DNA of 64,000 bases from Flavobacterium sediminilitoris. GTDB taxonomy: Bacteria; Bacteroidota; Bacteroidia; Flavobacteriales; Flavobacteriaceae. The notes under the pieces were generated by a model. That model worked only from the letters and a program-made list of their open reading frames with translations, was not told the DNA's origin and made no database searches. The translations under genes and the position numbers were made by a program. The DNA lies in NCBI RefSeq assembly GCF_023008245.1, contig NZ_CP090145.1, positions 3,286,001 through 3,350,000 of the forward strand, written 5' to 3'. This document shows, in pieces, positions 46,676-55,678 of this stretch (position 1 is its first letter; each line of letters begins with the position of its first letter).

Positions 46676-47209
46676 ATGAATTTAAAACTAGAAACAGAAC
46701 GACTTCTTCTTAGACCATTAAATTTTAATGATGCAGAAGCTATGTTCGCAATGGATGCAAATCCTAATGTTCATAAATACCTTTGGAACAAACCTGCTCA
46801 ATCCATTGAAGAATCTATAAAAGTTATTGAATATGTACAAAATCAATATAAAGAAAACAATATTGGACGTTTTGCTACTATTTTAAAAGAAACAGAAGAA
46901 TTTATTGGTTGGACAGGAATTAAATTTGTTAATGATCATGTTGAAAATGGAAATACCAACTTTTTTGATTATGGTTATCGCTTAAATGAACCTTTTTGGA
47001 ATAAAGGATTTGCTACAGAAGCCACGCAATTTTGGTTAAATTATGGCTTTAACAAAATGAATATTGAAAAAATGAATGCCTATACACATGCTAAAAATGG
47101 AGCTTCAAACCATATTCTTCAAAAATGTGGAATGGAGTTTATAGAACAATATAAAGCTGAAGATGGAATTCAATGGAAATGGTGGCAAATGATAAATCCA
47201 AATAATTAA
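46676..47209 (+). CDS. GNAT acetyltransferase, second of three tandem paralogues
   Basis: The 177-residue protein begins LETERLLLRPLNF and shares with its neighbours the MDANPNVHKYL segment near 25-35 and the YRLNEPFWNKGFATEA acetyl-CoA loop near 102-117. Its C-terminal end differs from the first copy (WKWWQMI, against CVWYSSN), so the substrates may differ. It follows the first copy after 9 bases on the same transcript. Confidence 0.85.
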   Translation: MNLKLETERLLLRPLNFNDAEAMFAMDANPNVHKYLWNKPAQSIEESIKVIEYVQNQYKENNIGRFATILKETEEFIGWTGIKFVNDHVENGNTNFFDYGYRLNEPFWNKGFATEATQFWLNYGFNKMNIEKMNAYTHAKNGASNHILQKCGMEFIEQYKAEDGIQWKWWQMINPNN

Positions 47210-47411
47210 TTTCTACTCCACAAAAAGGATACTAATCATTTTTTGTGTTTTCTAAGCAAAATAATTTCATTTTCTGCTTAAATAATCTATACCTTAGCCA
47301 AAAAATAATCCCAAAATTTCCACAAGAAATCATATCAAAAAATTCAAATAAGATTATCTCATTTATATTCAGATAGTCAACGAATTATATTTTAAAAATT
47401 TAAAAAAACCT

Positions 47412-47945
47412 ATGAATTTAACATTACAAACAGATCGATTAATTTTAAGAGAACTTCTATTTTCTGATGCTGAAGCACTATTTAAGATGGATAAAAATCC
47501 AAATGTGCACACTTATTTAAGCAGTAATCCTGCAAATGACATTGATAATGTTACAGATTACATTGGCGAAATCAGAAATCAATACATAAAAAATAGAATT
47601 GGTCGTTTTGCAGTTGTATTAAAAAAAACAAACGAAGTTATAGGTTGGGCAGGAATCAAATTTGTGACAGAATCTGAAAATAATTTAGTAAATTTCTACG
47701 ATATTGAATATCGTTTACAAGAAGAACATTGGGGAAATGGATATGCAAAAGAAGCAGCAGAAGCATGGCTTCAATATGGATTTAACAAAATGAAAAAATT
47801 TAATATTTATGCTTCGACACATACTGAAAACAAAAATTCTAAAAGAATATTAGAAAGACTTGGAATGAAACAAAAAACAGAATATAATTGGAATAATATT
47901 CCTTGCGTTCGATATGAAATCACAAAAGAACAGTTTAATAAATAG
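47412..47945 (+). CDS. GNAT acetyltransferase, third of three tandem paralogues
   Basis: The 177-residue protein begins LQTDRLILRELLFSDAEAL and carries MDKNPNVHTYL near 25-35, YRLQEEHWGNGYAKEA near 101-116 and ASTHTENKNSKRILERLGM near 137-155. A 202-base gap separates it from the second copy, so it probably has its own promoter; none was clearly seen. The CVRYEIT end is closer to the first copy than to the second, which suggests two successive duplications. Confidence 0.85.
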   Translation: MNLTLQTDRLILRELLFSDAEALFKMDKNPNVHTYLSSNPANDIDNVTDYIGEIRNQYIKNRIGRFAVVLKKTNEVIGWAGIKFVTESENNLVNFYDIEYRLQEEHWGNGYAKEAAEAWLQYGFNKMKKFNIYASTHTENKNSKRILERLGMKQKTEYNWNNIPCVRYEITKEQFNK

Positions 47946-48002
47946 TACTAAAAAATTGAGCTAAAAATTCTTTGAAATCAAATACCTTTAAAATCATAAC
48001 AA

Positions 48003-48848
48003 ATGAAGACAATAAAAATAGCTGGTGTACCAGAACATTTTAATTTGCCATGGCATTTATGCATAGAGAATGGTGAATTTGAAGAAGCAGGAATTGATTT
48101 ACAATGGACAGACGTGCCAGAAGGAACTGGTAAAATGTGTCAAATGCTAAGAAATGGAGAAACTGACATTGCTGTAATCCTTACTGAAGGTATCATTAAA
48201 GATATCATTGCTGAAAATCCTAGTAAAATTGTTCAAGTATATGTTAAAAGTCCTTTAATATGGGGGATTCATGTTGCTAAAAATTCTACATTTAACTCAA
48301 TTAATGATTTAGAAAATAAAAAAGCTGCTATTTCACGTTTTGGTTCAGGTTCACACTTAATGAGTTATGTGAATGCTCAAAATAATAATTGGGATACAAG
48401 TAACTTACAATTTGAAATCGTAAATACCATAGATGGTGCTGTTGAAGCATTAACATCTGAAAAAGCAGACTATTTTATGTGGGAACGTTTTATGACAAAA
48501 CCATTAGTAGACAGTGGTGTTTTTAGAAAAATAACCGATTGCCCTACTCCATGGCCTTGTTTTGTAATTGCTGTTCGAAATGAAGTTTTAGAAAATCACC
48601 CGCAGATTATTGAACAAATTTTAGAAATTATAAATGTAACTACAGAAGAATTTAAACAAATTCCAAGTATAGATAGAACATTGGCATCGAAATATAACCA
48701 AAAATTAGAAGATATTCAAGAATGGCTATCTTTGACACAATGGTCTCAAAAACAGTTAGACAAAAAAACAATAGAAAAAGTACAAAATCAGCTTCATACG
48801 TTAAATATTATTGAAAAAACCGTTCCTTATGAAATGATAGCTAAATAA
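48003..48848 (+). CDS. Cytosolic solute-binding-like protein (NMT1/SsuA fold)
   Basis: The 281-residue protein has the fold of periplasmic binding proteins of the NMT1/SsuA type: IKIAGVPEHFNLPWHLCIENG near 4-24, GEFEEAG, an ISRFGSGSHLM block near 110-120 that would bind the ligand, and ADYFMWERFMTKPLV near 155. Yet no signal peptide or lipobox precedes it, and no ABC permease or ATPase is nearby. It is therefore probably a cytosolic sensor or enzyme. Thi5-like pyrimidine synthases use this fold, but their CCCFC motif is not seen. The function is open. Confidence 0.7.
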   Translation: MKTIKIAGVPEHFNLPWHLCIENGEFEEAGIDLQWTDVPEGTGKMCQMLRNGETDIAVILTEGIIKDIIAENPSKIVQVYVKSPLIWGIHVAKNSTFNSINDLENKKAAISRFGSGSHLMSYVNAQNNNWDTSNLQFEIVNTIDGAVEALTSEKADYFMWERFMTKPLVDSGVFRKITDCPTPWPCFVIAVRNEVLENHPQIIEQILEIINVTTEEFKQIPSIDRTLASKYNQKLEDIQEWLSLTQWSQKQLDKKTIEKVQNQLHTLNIIEKTVPYEMIAK

Positions 48849-48876
48849 TTACTTAATTTTATCGTTTTAAACCTAA

Positions 48877-49806
48877 ATGATAACTATAAAACCCATTTCT
48901 TTCTCAAAATTAAAAGAAAAGCTTTCCTTACCTAAGCCATGGGATACTATTATCATTTTTTTATTAAATATTCTTATAACAGTTCCAGCATTTTTAATTG
49001 CGCATCAAAATTTAATAGAATTAAATTGGGTTTACAACTTAGATAGAATTATTCTTTTTATTTTAATTTTAGGAATAATACAACTTATACTTCAACTATT
49101 AAAAACAATTATCATACTATGTATTTTCATATATATCTTAACACTTATATATGGAACACTCTTTGGTAATTATGGCTTTCAAAGAGTTTATGAAGATTAT
49201 CGCTATATGATTTATGCTATGAGTGAGAATCCTAAACCACAAGATTTAATTATTTCAAAATTACTGCCTTTTCCAAACAAATCTAAAATAATTGATGCTG
49301 TTGATTTCACAAATCCAAAAGTTAGAAATTTTGCATTATATGCCACTACAAAACATTTTAAAGAAATAAAAAAATCTAATAATAGAACCTTAATTCAATG
49401 CTTTGCGGTTTTTAAAGAAATTAAAAATAACTGGAATTATGTAAACGATCCGAAAGGAAGAGAATATATTGCTTATGCTTCTGAAAGTTTACAACATTTT
49501 TCTGGAGATTGTGATGATCATGCCATTTTAATGGCTGCTTCTATAAAAGCAATTGGAGGAACTCCAAGAATTATACACACAGGTGGACACATGTATCCTG
49601 AAATGCTAATTGGAAATAAAAATGATTTAGAAACCGCAATCTATTTAATAAAAGAGGTTTTGTTTAAAAAAGAAAGTAAAAACCAACAAATCCATTATCA
49701 TATTGACGAAAGAGGTCAAACTTGGTTAAATTTAGATTATACGGCTAATTATCCTGGTGGACCATTCATGAAAGAAGAAATTTTAGGGGAATTGACTTTT
49801 AATTAA
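48877..49806 (+). CDS. Membrane-bound transglutaminase-like protein
   Basis: The 309-residue protein has two hydrophobic stretches near the N terminus (about 23-42 and 54-90), which anchor it. The soluble part carries a transglutaminase-like cysteine protease fold: Cys212 in GDCDDHA, His238 in GGHMYPE and Asp near 287 in LDYTANYPGG, the expected catalytic triad. Such bacterial proteins are thought to cut or cross-link proteins or peptidoglycan. It is followed after 19 bases by a frameshifted membrane protein gene on the same strand, possibly the same transcript. Confidence 0.8.
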   Translation: MITIKPISFSKLKEKLSLPKPWDTIIIFLLNILITVPAFLIAHQNLIELNWVYNLDRIILFILILGIIQLILQLLKTIIILCIFIYILTLIYGTLFGNYGFQRVYEDYRYMIYAMSENPKPQDLIISKLLPFPNKSKIIDAVDFTNPKVRNFALYATTKHFKEIKKSNNRTLIQCFAVFKEIKNNWNYVNDPKGREYIAYASESLQHFSGDCDDHAILMAASIKAIGGTPRIIHTGGHMYPEMLIGNKNDLETAIYLIKEVLFKKESKNQQIHYHIDERGQTWLNLDYTANYPGGPFMKEEILGELTFN

Positions 49807-49825
49807 TTTACAAATATTTTTATAA

Positions 49826-50504
49826 ATGGAATTAAAAGAAAAAATTAAATTAATAACAATACCCAGCGAAAATACTATAAAAAATCATTTTCTTGGGTTA
49901 TTAACCGTTAATAACTCTTTTCGATCAGAATTAAAAAATGATACGATTTTACTGTGGAAACGCAATTCAAAAGTTATATCTAATTATCCTATTTTTGAAA
50001 TAGTTATTAAAAACGAAAGCATTAAATCCATTAAAATAAAAAAATCCAATAACAAAACTACTTAATATCCTTATTTACATAGCTCTAATTGCAAATTATA
50101 TAGCTATAATATTATTAGGAAAACAGGTAAGAGAAAAAATCATTCTGACTATTATAACATCAATAATTATTTTTTTAATATCAATATTATACAAACAAAT
50201 TAAAAAAGATAATTATGATCTGTGCCTTTCAAATTTAAATTTTGAATTAAACAAAATCTCTATTTCAAATAAAGTATCTACTACTTTTTTTAAAAACAAT
50301 AACGCAGTTAAAAATGAGAAAGAATTTGGTATAAAAATGACATTAAGAAGATTACTTATTTATCCTTTTTGTCTTTTTATAATATTCTTTTTACTTTATA
50401 ATTTAATAGATGGCAATTTTAATACAAATGCTATTTTTGGAATTTCCATAGCTATAACATATCTCATTATTGATTTAAAAATAATACTTGGTAAAAAGAA
50501 ATAG
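49826..50504 (+). pseudogene. Membrane protein gene split by a frameshift at an A7 run
   Basis: The first part (49826-50065) encodes 79 residues starting MELKEKIKLITI. A second open frame continues from 50040 to the stop at 50502-50504, with no ATG before 50337. It encodes about 150 residues with four hydrophobic segments (ILIYIALIANYIAIILLG, ILTIITSIIIFLISILY, then two after 50337). The two frames meet at seven A (50038-50044). A one-base slip there would give a single protein of about 225 residues. It is either a mutated gene, a slippage-controlled gene or a sequencing slip. A separate short protein from 50337 is less likely. The family was not recognised. Confidence 0.55.
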
Positions 50505-50505
50505 T

Positions 50506-51174
50506 CTACCAATCTATTTCTGGTTTCCCAATACTTTTTAAATATTCATTTGCCTTACTAAAATGCTTATTCCCAAACCATTTACCCTGATTAGCACTCA
50601 TAGGTGAAGGATGACCCGAAGTTAAAATCAAATGTTTGGACGCATCTATAAACTTAGCTTTTTTTTGTGCGAAAGCACCCCAAAGTAAGAAAACTAAATG
50701 TTCTTTTTCATTAGACAATATTTCTATTACTTTATCTGTAAATTGTTGCCAATGCAAATGTTTGTGACTATTTGGTGTATCTTTTCTTACGGTTAATGTA
50801 GCATTTAATAACAATATTCCTTGTTTTGCCCAACGTTCCAAATTTCCTGATGTAGGTTCAAAAACAACATCAAAATCAGTATTAATTTCTCTATAAATAT
50901 TTCGCAAAGAAGGTGGAATTTTTATAGTATCATTCACAGAAAAAGCCAAACCGTTTGCCTCACCAATTCCATGATAAGGATCTTGTCCTAAAATAACAAT
51001 CTTTGTATTTTGAAACGAACATTGATTAAAAGCATTAAAAATTAATTCTTTTGGTGGATAACATTCGTAAGTTGCATATTCGGTTTCCACATTTTGCAAT
51101 AAAGTTTTAAAATAATCATTTTCCAACTCGTTTTGCAAATGCGTTTGCCAAGAAGCTTCAATTTTTGGGAACAT
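50506..51174 (-). CDS. ung: Uracil-DNA glycosylase
   Basis: The start at 51174 (MFPKIEASW) is preferred to an upstream ATG at 51231, which adds 19 residues and overlaps the promoter region. The 222-residue enzyme removes uracil from DNA in base excision repair. GQDPYHG at 63-69 with catalytic Asp65, LLLNATLTV near 121, and the HPSPMSAN loop near 188 are all present. It is of family 1, with typical length. It is divergent from mutS2. Confidence 0.97.
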   Translation of the reverse strand: MFPKIEASWQTHLQNELENDYFKTLLQNVETEYATYECYPPKELIFNAFNQCSFQNTKIVILGQDPYHGIGEANGLAFSVNDTIKIPPSLRNIYREINTDFDVVFEPTSGNLERWAKQGILLLNATLTVRKDTPNSHKHLHWQQFTDKVIEILSNEKEHLVFLLWGAFAQKKAKFIDASKHLILTSGHPSPMSANQGKWFGNKHFSKANEYLKSIGKPEIDW

Positions 51175-51189
51175 AGTATAAAATTTTAC

Positions 51190-51197
51190 CAAAAATA
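51190..51197 (-). promoter_or_regulatory. Putative -7 element of ung
   Basis: On the minus strand the bases read TATTTTTG, matching TAnnTTTG, 16 bases upstream of the ung ATG. A -33 partner at the usual distance is not seen. Confidence 0.35.
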
Positions 51198-51220
51198 TAC
51201 ATTTATAGTTCAATTGAATG

Positions 51221-51228
51221 TAAATTTG
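51221..51228 (+). promoter_or_regulatory. Putative -7 element of mutS2
   Basis: TAAATTTG matches TAnnTTTG and lies 24 bases before the ATG at 51252. It also overlaps the longer, rejected ung start. Confidence 0.35.
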
Positions 51229-51251
51229 CATATAAAATCGATATAAAAAGA

Positions 51252-53420
51252 ATGATTTCAGTTACCGATAAAACCTTACAAGATTTAGAATTTCATACTA
51301 TTTTAGAAACTATTTCTAATAAATGTAATACCGAAATAGGTCAAGAAAAAGCACAACAAATTGTTCCCTTTAAAAACAAAGAACAATTAATAATTGAATT
51401 ACATCAAACTTCAGAATATGTTGCATCTTATTCTAATAATAATGCAATTCCTAATCATGGTTTTGAAACCATTACTAAAGATTTACATTTTCTAGGCATT
51501 GAAGATAGCTTTCTAGATATTAATAGCTTTAAGAAAATTGCTCATGTTGCAGAAACTGCCAATACGCTTTTACACTTTCTAAAAAAGTTTCATGATTATT
51601 ATCCAAAATTAAATCAAAAAGCACTAACAATTGAAAGTACTAAAGAAATCAACAAAGCCATTGATACTATTTTTGATAAATATGGAGAAATAAAAGATAG
51701 TGCTTCACCTGATTTAGTAAATATTAGAAAAAGTATGCAATTAGTTCGCGGAAAAATAAATCAAAGTTTTGGTTTTGCACTTTCTCAATATAATTCATCA
51801 GGTTATTTAGATGACATTCGAGAATCAGTTGTTGAAAATCGTAGAGTTTTAGCTGTTTTAGCTATGTATCGAAAAAAAGTAAAAGGCTCATTATTAGGCA
51901 GTTCAAAAACAGGAAGTATTGTTTATATTGAACCTGAAGCAACATTACGCTATTCTAGAGAGTTAAGCGAATTAGAACAAGATGAAAGAGAGGAAATTAT
52001 TCGCATTTTAAAACAATTAACCAATGTTATTCGCCCTTATAAAAGCTTATTAGAAGAATATCAGAACTTCTTAGCTGATATTGATTTGATTTCAGCTAAA
52101 GCCAAATATGCTAATGCTATTAATGGTATTTTACCTAAAATTACTGAAGAAAAACATTTGTATTTAAGAGATGCTTTTCATCCTATTTTATATCTAAATA
52201 ATAAAGCTAAAAACGAAATAGTGCATCCGCAAACTATTGAATTAGATAACGAAAGTAGGATTATTGTTATTTCTGGACCAAATGCTGGAGGAAAAACCAT
52301 TTCATTGAAAACCATAGGTTTATTACAATTAATGCTACAATCAGGTATCTTAATTCCAGTTCATGAACGTAGTGAGACTTTTTTATTCGACCGTATTCTA
52401 ACAGATATTGGCGATAACCAATCTATTGAGAATCATTTAAGTACCTATAGCTATAGATTAAAAAACATGAATTACTTTTTAAAGAAATGTAATGCTAAAA
52501 CTTTATTCTTAATTGACGAATTTGGGACAGGTTCTGATCCTGAATTAGGTGGTGCTTTAGCTGAAACTTTTTTAGAAGAGTTCTATGCTAGAGAAGCTTT
52601 TGGAATTATTACCACGCATTATACTAATCTGAAAATTTTAGCAAACGAATTACCATGCGCTATTAACGCAAACATGCTTTTTGATGAAAAAACATTAGAA
52701 CCTTTATATAAATTACATTTAGGACAAGCCGGAAGTTCCTTCACCTTTGAAGTAGCACAAAAAAACGGAATTCCTTTTGGTTTAATTAATCGAGCTAAAA
52801 AGAAAATAGAAAGAAGTAAAGTTCGTTTTGATAAAACAATAGCAACACTTCAAAAAGAGCGTTCTAAATTAGAAAAAACTTCACAAAATTTAAAAGAAGA
52901 AGAATCTAAAGCTCGTGAAGAAAGTAAAAAAATGGAGAATATCAATGCGAAAATTCAAGATAAACTGGAACGTTATCAAGAATTGTATGATGCTAATCAA
53001 CGATTAATTTATTTAGGGCAACGATTAGATGATATTTCTGAAAAATATTTTAATAATAAGGATAAAAAAACATTAATTGGCGACTTCTTAAAAATGGTTG
53101 AAATTGAAAATTCAAAAAGAAAGAAAATTTCAGCTAAAGAAAAAAAAGTAAAAGAAATTGTAGAAAAAAAGATTATTGAAGAAGTAAAAGAAAAAGTAGA
53201 AGAAATTAGAATCGAGAAAAAAGAGAAAAAAATTAAAGCTCAAAAAATAGAAGCTGAAAAACCAAAAGTTCTTCTAAAAGTTGGAGATAGAGTTCGAATG
53301 AGTGAAGGAAAAGCGATAGGTACAATTGACAAAATAGAAAAAAATAAAGCTATTGTTAACTATGGTATTTTCACATCAAAAGTAAGCTTAGATCAATTAG
53401 AATACATTCAACCTCTCTAA
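51252..53420 (+). CDS. MutS2-family ATPase without a C-terminal Smr domain
   Basis: The 722-residue protein has the MutS core and clamp helices followed by the ABC-type ATPase: Walker A GPNAGGKT at 342-349, IGDNQSIENHLSTYS (signature loop), and DEFGTGSDPELGGALAE (Walker B). A long charged coiled coil (about 515-675, many EKK repeats) and a short KOW-like beta end (VGDRVRMSEGKAIGTIDKIE) follow. The mismatch-recognition domain is absent, which defines MutS2. MutS2 acts in control of recombination and in rescue of collided ribosomes. The usual Smr nuclease domain at the end is missing here. Confidence 0.9.
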   Translation: MISVTDKTLQDLEFHTILETISNKCNTEIGQEKAQQIVPFKNKEQLIIELHQTSEYVASYSNNNAIPNHGFETITKDLHFLGIEDSFLDINSFKKIAHVAETANTLLHFLKKFHDYYPKLNQKALTIESTKEINKAIDTIFDKYGEIKDSASPDLVNIRKSMQLVRGKINQSFGFALSQYNSSGYLDDIRESVVENRRVLAVLAMYRKKVKGSLLGSSKTGSIVYIEPEATLRYSRELSELEQDEREEIIRILKQLTNVIRPYKSLLEEYQNFLADIDLISAKAKYANAINGILPKITEEKHLYLRDAFHPILYLNNKAKNEIVHPQTIELDNESRIIVISGPNAGGKTISLKTIGLLQLMLQSGILIPVHERSETFLFDRILTDIGDNQSIENHLSTYSYRLKNMNYFLKKCNAKTLFLIDEFGTGSDPELGGALAETFLEEFYAREAFGIITTHYTNLKILANELPCAINANMLFDEKTLEPLYKLHLGQAGSSFTFEVAQKNGIPFGLINRAKKKIERSKVRFDKTIATLQKERSKLEKTSQNLKEEESKAREESKKMENINAKIQDKLERYQELYDANQRLIYLGQRLDDISEKYFNNKDKKTLIGDFLKMVEIENSKRKKISAKEKKVKEIVEKKIIEEVKEKVEEIRIEKKEKKIKAQKIEAEKPKVLLKVGDRVRMSEGKAIGTIDKIEKNKAIVNYGIFTSKVSLDQLEYIQPL

Positions 53421-53434
53421 AATAAAAAAACATT

Positions 53435-53854
53435 ATGGAAATTAAAGACATCCCTAAAAATAAAAAAGTCATCTTATTTGATGGAGTTTGCAACCTTTGT
53501 GATTCATCCGTACAATTTATAATAAAGCATGATAAAAAAGATATATTTAGATTCACAGCCATACAGTCAGAAATAGGACAAGAAATCATAAAACATACTG
53601 GTATTAATACTGAATCTATTGATTCTATTATATTATATGAACCTGGAATTGCCTATTACTATAAAGCAGAAGCAGCTCTTTTAATTGCGAGAGAACTAAA
53701 AGGTATCTACAAACTTATAAGTTACCTTAATTTTCTTCCAAAAGTGATAAAAAATGGTGTTTATGATTATATAGCTAAGAATAGATATAAATGGTATGGA
53801 AAAAAAGAAGCTTGCATGATTCCTACACCAGAATTAAAAGCTAAATTTTTATAA
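53435..53854 (+). CDS. DCC-family thiol-disulfide oxidoreductase-like protein
   Basis: The 139-residue protein has the DUF393 signature FDGVCNLC (about 17-24) and the paired RFTAIQSEIGQ block near 46. The two cysteines in DGVCNLC suggest a thioredoxin-like redox role, but the true activity of this family is not established. It begins 14 bases after mutS2 and likely shares its transcript. It ends at a bidirectional terminator that also closes the tRNA operon on the other strand. Confidence 0.85.
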   Translation: MEIKDIPKNKKVILFDGVCNLCDSSVQFIIKHDKKDIFRFTAIQSEIGQEIIKHTGINTESIDSIILYEPGIAYYYKAEAALLIARELKGIYKLISYLNFLPKVIKNGVYDYIAKNRYKWYGKKEACMIPTPELKAKFL

Positions 53855-53883
53855 GAATATATTTTATAGAAGGGAATTTAAAC

Positions 53884-53914
53884 AAAAAAAGCCTTGCAAA
53901 TGCAAGGCTTTTTG
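53884..53914. terminator. Bidirectional terminator between the DCC gene and the tRNA operon
   Basis: AAAAAGCCTTGCA (to 53898) pairs with TGCAAGGCTTTTT at 53901-53913. The stem is long, the loop is 2-4 bases and A/T runs lie on both sides. Confidence 0.9.
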
Positions 53915-53988
53915 TGATCGCGCCAGGATTCGAACCTGGGACCTACTCATTAGAAGTGAGTTGCTCTATCCAGCTGAGCTACGCAACC
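53915..53988 (-). tRNA. tRNA-Arg (anticodon TCT)
   Basis: The minus strand folds into a full cloverleaf: acceptor GGTTGCG with CGCGATC, D arm with AGCTCAGCTGGATAGAGC, anticodon loop CTTCTAA with TCT, and T arm GGTTCGAATCC. It is the last gene of the Ser-Pro-Arg operon. CCA is not encoded. Confidence 0.92.
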
Positions 53989-54002
53989 AAAATTTATTTT
54001 CG

Positions 54003-54077
54003 TCGGGGTGGCAGGATTCGAACCTGCGACCTCCTGCTCCCAAAGCAGGCGCGATAACCGGGCTACGCTACACCCCG
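54003..54077 (-). tRNA. tRNA-Pro (anticodon TGG)
   Basis: The minus strand reads CGGGGTG for the 5' acceptor, matched by CACCCCG at the 3' end. The anticodon loop TTTGGGA is held by CCTGC and GCAGG, and the T arm is GGTTCGAATCC. CCA is not encoded. Confidence 0.93.
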
Positions 54078-54090
54078 AAAAACAAAAAAG

Positions 54091-54174
54091 CGGAGAGACA
54101 GGGATTCGAACCCTGGCATCGGTTACCCGATGACAGATTAGCAATCTGCTCCGTTACCACTCCGGCACCTCTCC
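54091..54174 (-). tRNA. tRNA-Ser (anticodon GCT)
   Basis: The minus strand has acceptor GGAGAGG with TCTCTCC, anticodon loop TTGCTAA between CAGA and TCTG, and the long variable arm (CATCGGGTAACCGATG) that marks a serine tRNA. It is the first gene of the tRNA operon. Confidence 0.93.
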
Positions 54175-54439
54175 AATAATCTGATAAAGAACTCATCTTT
54201 TTTGCGGTTGCAAATCTATGACATTATATCGCTATTCACAACATTTTTACAATAAATTTTTAATATTTTTTATATATTTTTCAGAACAAACTATTAATCA
54301 ATAATATACAGTAAAAATATTTTTATCCTAAAAGCTTTTATTAACTTTACCTAATAAGATTTTTAATTCTAAAATCAGAAATCATGCAAATTTACCAATA
54401 AAAATAGTAAATTCGCAATTCAATCTAAAAAAATAAATC

Positions 54440-55618
54440 ATGAATAAGAAAGTTGTCATAGTTTCTGCTGTAAGAACACCTATAGGAAGTTTTATGGGTG
54501 CATTATCAAGTGTTCCTGCTACAAAATTAGGAGCAACTGCAATAAAAGGCGCTTTAAATAAAATAAACTTAGACCCTAAAGAAGTTGATGAAGTTCTAAT
54601 GGGTAATGTTGTACAGGCAGGAAATGGTCAAGCTCCTGCAAGACAAGCTGCTCTTTTTGCGGGTATTTCTGATGATGTACCTTGTACTACTATTAATAAA
54701 GTTTGTGCTAGTGGAATGAAAGCTGTTATGCAAGGTGCACAAGCTATTATGAGTGGAGATGCTGATGTTGTTATTGCTGGAGGAATGGAAAACATGAGCT
54801 TGATTCCTCATTATGTACACATGAGAAATGGTGTGAAATTCGGATCAACGTCATTAGTTGATGGAATGCAAAAAGATGGATTAGTAGATGCTTATGATAA
54901 TAATGCAATGGGTGTATTTGCTGATTTATGTGCTACTGAACATAAGATTTCTAGAGAAGAACAAGATAATTATGCTATTCAGTCTTATACACGTTCTACT
55001 ACTGCATGGGAAGCTGGAAAATTTGACTCAGAAATAGTTCCTGTTGAAGTACCTCAAAGACGTGGTGATGCAATCATTGTTTCTAAAGATGAAGAATACA
55101 CAAATGTTAAACTAGAAAAAATACCTGCTTTATCGGCTGTTTTTACTAAAGAAGGTACTGTTACTGCTGCAAATGCCTCTACAATAAACGATGGTGCTGC
55201 TGCATTAGTACTAATGAGCGAAGAAAAAGCCAATGCATTAGGGTTAAAACCACTTGCTTATATAAAATCATATGCAGATGCTGCACAAGAACCAAAATGG
55301 TTTACAACTGCTCCTGCAAAAGCATTACCAAAAGCATTAGACAAAGCTGGTTTATCATTATCAGATATTGAATATTTTGAATTAAATGAAGCTTTTTCAG
55401 TAGTTGGTTTAGCAAATACTAAAATATTAGGTTTAGATAATGATAAAGTTAATGTTAATGGTGGTGCCGTTTCATTAGGTCACCCTCTAGGTTGTTCTGG
55501 TGCTCGAATTATTGTAACCTTATTAAGTGTATTAAATCAAAATAATGCAAAACTTGGAGCGGCAGCTATTTGTAATGGTGGTGGTGGTGCTTCAGCTATA
55601 ATTATTGAAAAAGCATAA
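54440..55618 (+). CDS. Acetyl-CoA C-acyltransferase (thiolase)
   Basis: The 392-residue enzyme has the thiolase II residues: [10 protein letters not shown] near 87 with nucleophile Cys89, [17 protein letters not shown] near 340-356 with the catalytic His, and CNGGGGASA near 380 with the second Cys. It joins two acetyl-CoA or cleaves 3-ketoacyl-CoA. The protein is of the degradative/biosynthetic AtoB type. It lies 1.2 kb before the aromatic CoA gene set, separated from it by a terminator, so a link is possible but not shown. A weak -7-like TAACTTTA lies upstream at about 54345. Confidence 0.93.
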   Translation: MNKKVVIVSAVRTPIGSFMGALSSVPATKLGATAIKGALNKINLDPKEVDEVLMGNVVQAGNGQAPARQAALFAGISDDVPCTTINKVCASGMKAVMQGAQAIMSGDADVVIAGGMENMSLIPHYVHMRNGVKFGSTSLVDGMQKDGLVDAYDNNAMGVFADLCATEHKISREEQDNYAIQSYTRSTTAWEAGKFDSEIVPVEVPQRRGDAIIVSKDEEYTNVKLEKIPALSAVFTKEGTVTAANASTINDGAAALVLMSEEKANALGLKPLAYIKSYADAAQEPKWFTTAPAKALPKALDKAGLSLSDIEYFELNEAFSVVGLANTKILGLDNDKVNVNGGAVSLGHPLGCSGARIIVTLLSVLNQNNAKLGAAAICNGGGGASAIIIEKA

Positions 55619-55678
55619 TTTATTATTCTTTAATCATTTATCTTTAAAACTTAAAAAACACAATATATCTTAATTTAG

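Noticed and set aside
50337..50504. Separate 55-codon membrane peptide starting at 50337
   Set aside because: The same frame stays open for almost 300 bases upstream with further membrane segments, so the ATG is probably internal to a frameshifted gene.
53961..54179. Open frame running through the tRNA cluster
   Set aside because: It translates tRNA genes and the spacers between them, a common false gene (WQDSNLRPPAPKAG type).
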